From Candidatus Eisenbergiella merdavium (GTDB taxonomy: Bacteria; Bacillota; Clostridia; Lachnospirales; Lachnospiraceae), in NCBI GenBank assembly GCA_019119595.1, contig DWWS01000074.1, positions 1 through 64,000 on the forward strand: DNA of 64,000 bases. The letters run 5' to 3'. Below, piece after piece: positions 59,662 through 64,000 of this stretch. The notes under the pieces are model-generated. The model had not been told where the DNA came from and ran no database searches. It saw nothing but the letters and a program-made list of their open reading frames with translations. The translations under genes and the position numbers were made by a program. The first letter of the stretch is position 1; every line of letters begins with the position of its first letter.

Positions 59662-61474
59662 GACGCAGAACTCCCAAAAGAGCATTGGGATAAAAAGATG
59701 CTTCCAGAATATCCTCTACATGCTCGGCATCGTGATACGGTATACGCCGGGATATTTTATCAATCTGTGCCTGTTTCAGATCTATTGTGCGGTGCAGGTG
59801 TTTTTTGAATTCACATATACGCTGAAGGTATTGCTGGAGCTGATCACCGAGGGCGCACAATATCGGGAGGCGGTCGTTTATCTGCTTTTCATGCTCGCGC
59901 TGGTGCTGATCAAGCTGGTCTGGGCGGCATGGATGGAAAATGTGACCACGCCGAAGGCGAAGGAGATCCTTCACAAAAGAATGCGCATGGAGTTGTATGA
60001 AAAGGCGGCGGGGCTGGATCTGGAGCAGTACGACGATCCGGAATATTATAATGAGTTTGTCTGGAGCATCAATGAAGCGGCTGATCGTATGGATCTGATC
60101 CTCCAGGATTTTGGCAGCTTCCTGAACCAGACCGCCCGCATGCTGTCAAACGGGATATTTTTTGTGGCGCTGGATGCCTTTGGGATCGTATTTATCCTGA
60201 TGAGCCTTGCGGTGACGCTGACCATGCAGTCTTACAATGGCAGACTGCTGTTTGCCAGGGATGCGCAGCTGAAGCCGATAGAGAGAAAAAGGAGCTATTT
60301 CAACAGGATCTTTTATCTGAACGACTATGCGAAGGAGCTTCGTCTGAATCCGGCGGCGGACCGGCTGAAAAAGGAATTTTCAGAAACCAACGCCAGGGTT
60401 TATCCTGTGATAAACAAATACGGGAAAAAGAGTGCCCTTGCCGGATTCATCGGAGATTTCTGCTCCAATGATATTCTGATCAATACCGTGTATCTGGGAT
60501 ATCTGGTATATCAGACGGTGGTGAAGCGGGTTCTGAGCTATGGGAGCACCATGGCATTGTTCAGCGCGTCCTCTTCCCTGAAAAATTCCCTCAGAAATAT
60601 GGCGGTGATGCTGCCCAGGCTGGAACAGCACGGTCTGTATGTGGAGAAGGTACGCGCATTTCTTGCTGCTGAAAGCAGGATGCAGAGCGGAGAAAGGAAG
60701 CTGGAGGAGGGCGCATTCCGAATGCTCACAATGGAAAACGTATCTTTCGCCTATGGAAAAGACACGGACACTCTGCATGATATCAGCCTTACCATCAGGG
60801 CCGGTGAAAAGATCGCCATCGTAGGCTATAACGGCGCAGGCAAATCCACGTTGATCAAGCTTCTGCTGCGGCTCTATGATGTGCGGCAGGGACGGATCTG
60901 CATGAACGGGCAGGACATCAGGGAGTATGATAAGAAAAGCTATCGCTCCTCATTTGCAACGGTTTTTCAGGATTACAAGATCTTTGCGTCCGACATTGCC
61001 GACAATGTAAAGATGGATGTGGCGCATGAGACGGACCGGAAAAAGATCGAGCAGGCGCTGGAACAGAGCGGATTCGCAGAACGGCTGAAAACGCTGCCTG
61101 GCGGCATAAATACGCCTCTGACCAGAGAATTTGAGGAGGAGGGAGTGAACCTTTCCGGCGGAGAGGCGCAGAAGGTGGCGATCGCGAGAACCTTTTATCA
61201 ATACTGCCCCATTATCATATTGGACGAGCCCTCCAGCGCGCTGGATCCCATCAGCGAATACCAGCTGAATCAGGCGATGCTTGAGGCGGCAAGGGACAAA
61301 ACGGTGATCTTCATTTCCCACAGGCTTTCCAGCACCGTCATGGCTGACCGCATCTACATGCTGGAACAGGGAAGGATCATAGAGCAGGGAAGCCACAGGG
61401 AGCTGATGGGACTGAACGGAAAATATGCGCAGATGTTTCGGATGCAGGCGGAGAAGTACAGTGTGCCTTCCTGA
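59651..61474 (+). CDS. ABC exporter, fused permease/ATPase (half 2)
   Basis: IVGYNGAGKSTLIKLLLRLYDVRQG; LSGGEAQKVAIARTFYQYCPIIILDEPSSALDP; overlaps the preceding gene. Confidence 0.9.
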   Translation: MWNKTQNSQKSIGIKRCFQNILYMLGIVIRYTPGYFINLCLFQIYCAVQVFFEFTYTLKVLLELITEGAQYREAVVYLLFMLALVLIKLVWAAWMENVTTPKAKEILHKRMRMELYEKAAGLDLEQYDDPEYYNEFVWSINEAADRMDLILQDFGSFLNQTARMLSNGIFFVALDAFGIVFILMSLAVTLTMQSYNGRLLFARDAQLKPIERKRSYFNRIFYLNDYAKELRLNPAADRLKKEFSETNARVYPVINKYGKKSALAGFIGDFCSNDILINTVYLGYLVYQTVVKRVLSYGSTMALFSASSSLKNSLRNMAVMLPRLEQHGLYVEKVRAFLAAESRMQSGERKLEEGAFRMLTMENVSFAYGKDTDTLHDISLTIRAGEKIAIVGYNGAGKSTLIKLLLRLYDVRQGRICMNGQDIREYDKKSYRSSFATVFQDYKIFASDIADNVKMDVAHETDRKKIEQALEQSGFAERLKTLPGGINTPLTREFEEEGVNLSGGEAQKVAIARTFYQYCPIIILDEPSSALDPISEYQLNQAMLEAARDKTVIFISHRLSSTVMADRIYMLEQGRIIEQGSHRELMGLNGKYAQMFRMQAEKYSVPS

Positions 61475-61488
61475 AGGGGCCGGGGCTG

Positions 61489-61518
61489 ATGGCAGCAGTG
61501 GCCCTGCTGCCATTATTT
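61489..61518 (+). terminator. Hairpin after the ABC exporter pair
   Basis: ATGGCAGCAG-tggcc-CTGCTGCCAT-TATTT. Confidence 0.7.
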
Positions 61519-61585
61519 GAATACGAATAAAAAGCTGTTTTATTGATAAATCACGGAGAAGAGGTTAAAGCAGGAGGCGGCGATC

Positions 61586-63901
61586 ATGCGGCGCAGAAAA
61601 GCAGGTTTATTTTGGAAGTGTGGCTTCGTGCTGATTCTGTCTGCCCTGTGGCCTGGCGTATCAGGATGCGGCACCATAACACAGGAAGGAACAGAAGCAC
61701 AGGAAGAGGAGATAATCGCACAGGATACAGAGGATGACGAGGATGAAATGGCGGGAATCTGTCTGGACATTTATCGAAAGGCTGCAGAGGAAAACCGTCT
61801 GGCCGAACCGAAAACGGTCCGCAGCATTGTGGAGCGCTTTGGAGAGTGCGGATATTCGGCTGTTGACAGCAAAAATCAGATAGATATGACAGGGGCGGAT
61901 CAGGCGGCTGCATTCTGCCATGCGGTAAAACAAAAGGAAGCGGCAGAAACGGTTATTTTTCAGATTGACTATTTTGGAGGTTTTGTAAAATACGACCTGC
62001 GGACAAAAGACGGAAGTGTGGAAGTGACGAGGAGCTATTACGCTTACGAGGATGGAGCGATACAGAAAAGGACTGTTGAACGTTGTCAGGCGGAGAACTG
62101 GACCTATACGAAGGAGGGATATCTGATGTTCTCCGCGGTTTATTTTTCAGAAGAGATGTATACGCTTACGCTGAGCGAGGCGGAGGATCATGTGGCACTG
62201 CGGGTGGAGCCTCTGGATGAAAAATGCAGGGAATTGAACCGAAAATATCTTCAGCCTGTCGGTTATGAGCGCAACAACCTGTTTATCACGGACTGGGATG
62301 AAAAGGATTTTGGAGATTTGGATTTTTATGATCTTTTTGATATCTTTTATCCGCAGGTGTGTGGAAACCACTTTCCCTATGAGCCGGATGAAACTCTGGG
62401 AGCTGTGGATGTTTATCGGATTCCCCGGGAGGATTTCGAACGCGTGATTCAGATGTACTTTAGCATCGACAGTGAAACATTACAGTCAAAAACGGTTTAT
62501 CATCAAGAGGACTCAACGTACGAGTATAAGCCAAGAGGGATTGAAGAAGCGGAATTTCCGGAATATCCGTATTCAGAAGTGATCGGATTCACGCAAAACA
62601 GAGATGGAACCATCACGCTCATGGTTCGGGTGGTATTTCCCTATGCCGGAGATTCCGACGTGTATGCCCATGAGGTAACGGTGCGGCCTTTGGAAAATGG
62701 CGGCGTACAGTATGTCTCAAACAGAATCATACCGTCAGAGGACGATGACGGGATCACGTGGCATACTCCGCGTCTGACGGCTGATGAATGGAAAGAGCTG
62801 TATGGAGGACAGGAGTGGGACAGACCGCGCGCAGAAGAAACGGAGTCAGGCACAAAAGACGGCTGTCTTCTTTCAGAAACGGAGAAACGACGGATACAGG
62901 AACAGGTACTGCTGGCGGCGGAATCGGTTGGGGAAATTTATAAGGATGTTGTTGATCCTGATGCGCCGGAGTATTCTTCAGGTGTCACGGCATTGACCGC
63001 TAAACAGAGAAAAGAGGCTGTGCAACAGCTTGGAAGCATCGGTCTGGTAAGCGTAGAAGAGGATACTGATATGCAGAACCCGGAAGAAATGGAAAACTTC
63101 TATGCTGCGTATCAAAAAGGCCGGAACTCCATGGTTACTGTATATGAGATACAACAGGATGGGCGGATCGGAGCGGTCACTTTTATTTATCGGGATCATA
63201 AGCTGCAAACATACTGTGTTGGGATCCGATGGAAGGAAGGCGGCATACCGGAAATTCAGGGAACCTCGGTCAATGATGTGGCTGAAATCAAACTGACTGA
63301 AAAGGGATATTTTATCTATGCGTATGAATATGTCATTGCACATTCGAGCCTGAGACAGTACTGGAGAGTGAAACCTCTTTCGGAAGACTGCAGAGAGTTG
63401 ACGAAAAAGTACATATCAGGTTTGAGTTATGTGAATTATAATCTGCTTGTCACGGATTGGAATTCCGGAAATGTTGAGGACATTCTCATGCCCTGTATGT
63501 ATGAGGATATCTACCGGATCCATACAGGAGAAAATCTGGAAACCGAGGGCCGGAAGATTCCGGCGGAGGAGTATGAAAAAATTATGACCACCTATTTTCC
63601 GGTATCAGCAGAGCAATTGCGAGAAAACTGCGGGTATGACGAGGCGGACGGCAGTTATGAATATGAGATGATATTTGCCAGCCCGTATCCGCCCTTCGGA
63701 GAAGTGGTCGACTATACGGAAAATGCGGACGGAACGATTACGCTTATTGTGGACGGCGTGTGGCCTGATTATAATTCGGATCATGCATTCAGAAATGTGA
63801 TTGTAGTGGAACCATTTGAGGATGGAACCTTCCGGTATCTTTCAAACTCCATAGAAAAGCAGGAGCTGGATATTCCGGTCGTAAGGCGGAATAATACGTA
63901 G
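61586..63901 (+). CDS. Large lipoprotein of unknown function with internal tandem duplication
   Basis: Lipobox GVSGC; two related halves (see findings). Confidence 0.75.
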   Translation: MRRRKAGLFWKCGFVLILSALWPGVSGCGTITQEGTEAQEEEIIAQDTEDDEDEMAGICLDIYRKAAEENRLAEPKTVRSIVERFGECGYSAVDSKNQIDMTGADQAAAFCHAVKQKEAAETVIFQIDYFGGFVKYDLRTKDGSVEVTRSYYAYEDGAIQKRTVERCQAENWTYTKEGYLMFSAVYFSEEMYTLTLSEAEDHVALRVEPLDEKCRELNRKYLQPVGYERNNLFITDWDEKDFGDLDFYDLFDIFYPQVCGNHFPYEPDETLGAVDVYRIPREDFERVIQMYFSIDSETLQSKTVYHQEDSTYEYKPRGIEEAEFPEYPYSEVIGFTQNRDGTITLMVRVVFPYAGDSDVYAHEVTVRPLENGGVQYVSNRIIPSEDDDGITWHTPRLTADEWKELYGGQEWDRPRAEETESGTKDGCLLSETEKRRIQEQVLLAAESVGEIYKDVVDPDAPEYSSGVTALTAKQRKEAVQQLGSIGLVSVEEDTDMQNPEEMENFYAAYQKGRNSMVTVYEIQQDGRIGAVTFIYRDHKLQTYCVGIRWKEGGIPEIQGTSVNDVAEIKLTEKGYFIYAYEYVIAHSSLRQYWRVKPLSEDCRELTKKYISGLSYVNYNLLVTDWNSGNVEDILMPCMYEDIYRIHTGENLETEGRKIPAEEYEKIMTTYFPVSAEQLRENCGYDEADGSYEYEMIFASPYPPFGEVVDYTENADGTITLIVDGVWPDYNSDHAFRNVIVVEPFEDGTFRYLSNSIEKQELDIPVVRRNNT

Positions 63902-64000
63902 ACGAGAGAGGAAGGATATGAAATTATTAGGCTGGATGTTCCGGATGGTAACGTAAGTACAGCAGGCCGGGTGCTTTCGCCCCGGCCCGCCGCATTATCC

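Overview
This 64 kb window looks like chromosomal DNA from a GC-rich Clostridia (Lachnospiraceae-like) genome. That placement rests on gene content, Shine-Dalgarno sites and codon style; I ran no database search. Most of it is core metabolism: feoAB; gltX and a UvrD-type helicase; potABCD with a cupin-type regulator; aroC; tgt-yajC; leuB-ilvD-ilvB; serC-serA with DUF1015; glgB; mscS; a class II ribonucleotide reductase; and an [FeFe] hydrogenase with a GltD-like partner. Between these are accessory loci. I saw no rRNA, tRNA, CRISPR array, transposase or prophage. Best candidates for something undescribed: (1) a helix-turn-helix regulator split by a G9 homopolymer so that loss of one G fuses two ORFs into one ~470-aa protein (phase-variation candidate, or a sequencing error). 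(2) A GlgX/isoamylase-like protein that has lost the GH13 catalytic aspartates (pseudoenzyme candidate), encoded next to DUF5662. (3) An efflux locus with three tandem HlyD-like adaptors, one permease and one ATPase, with Met/Gly-rich segments in several components. (4) A Cys-rich small protein with CERTT repeats whose ribosome-binding site lies in a perfect 9-bp hairpin. (5) Layered promoter-proximal repeats and hairpins upstream of an opine-dehydrogenase-like gene, a ~380-nt hairpin-rich leader before leuB-ilvD-ilvB, and direct repeats in front of a PucR/CdaR-type regulator.
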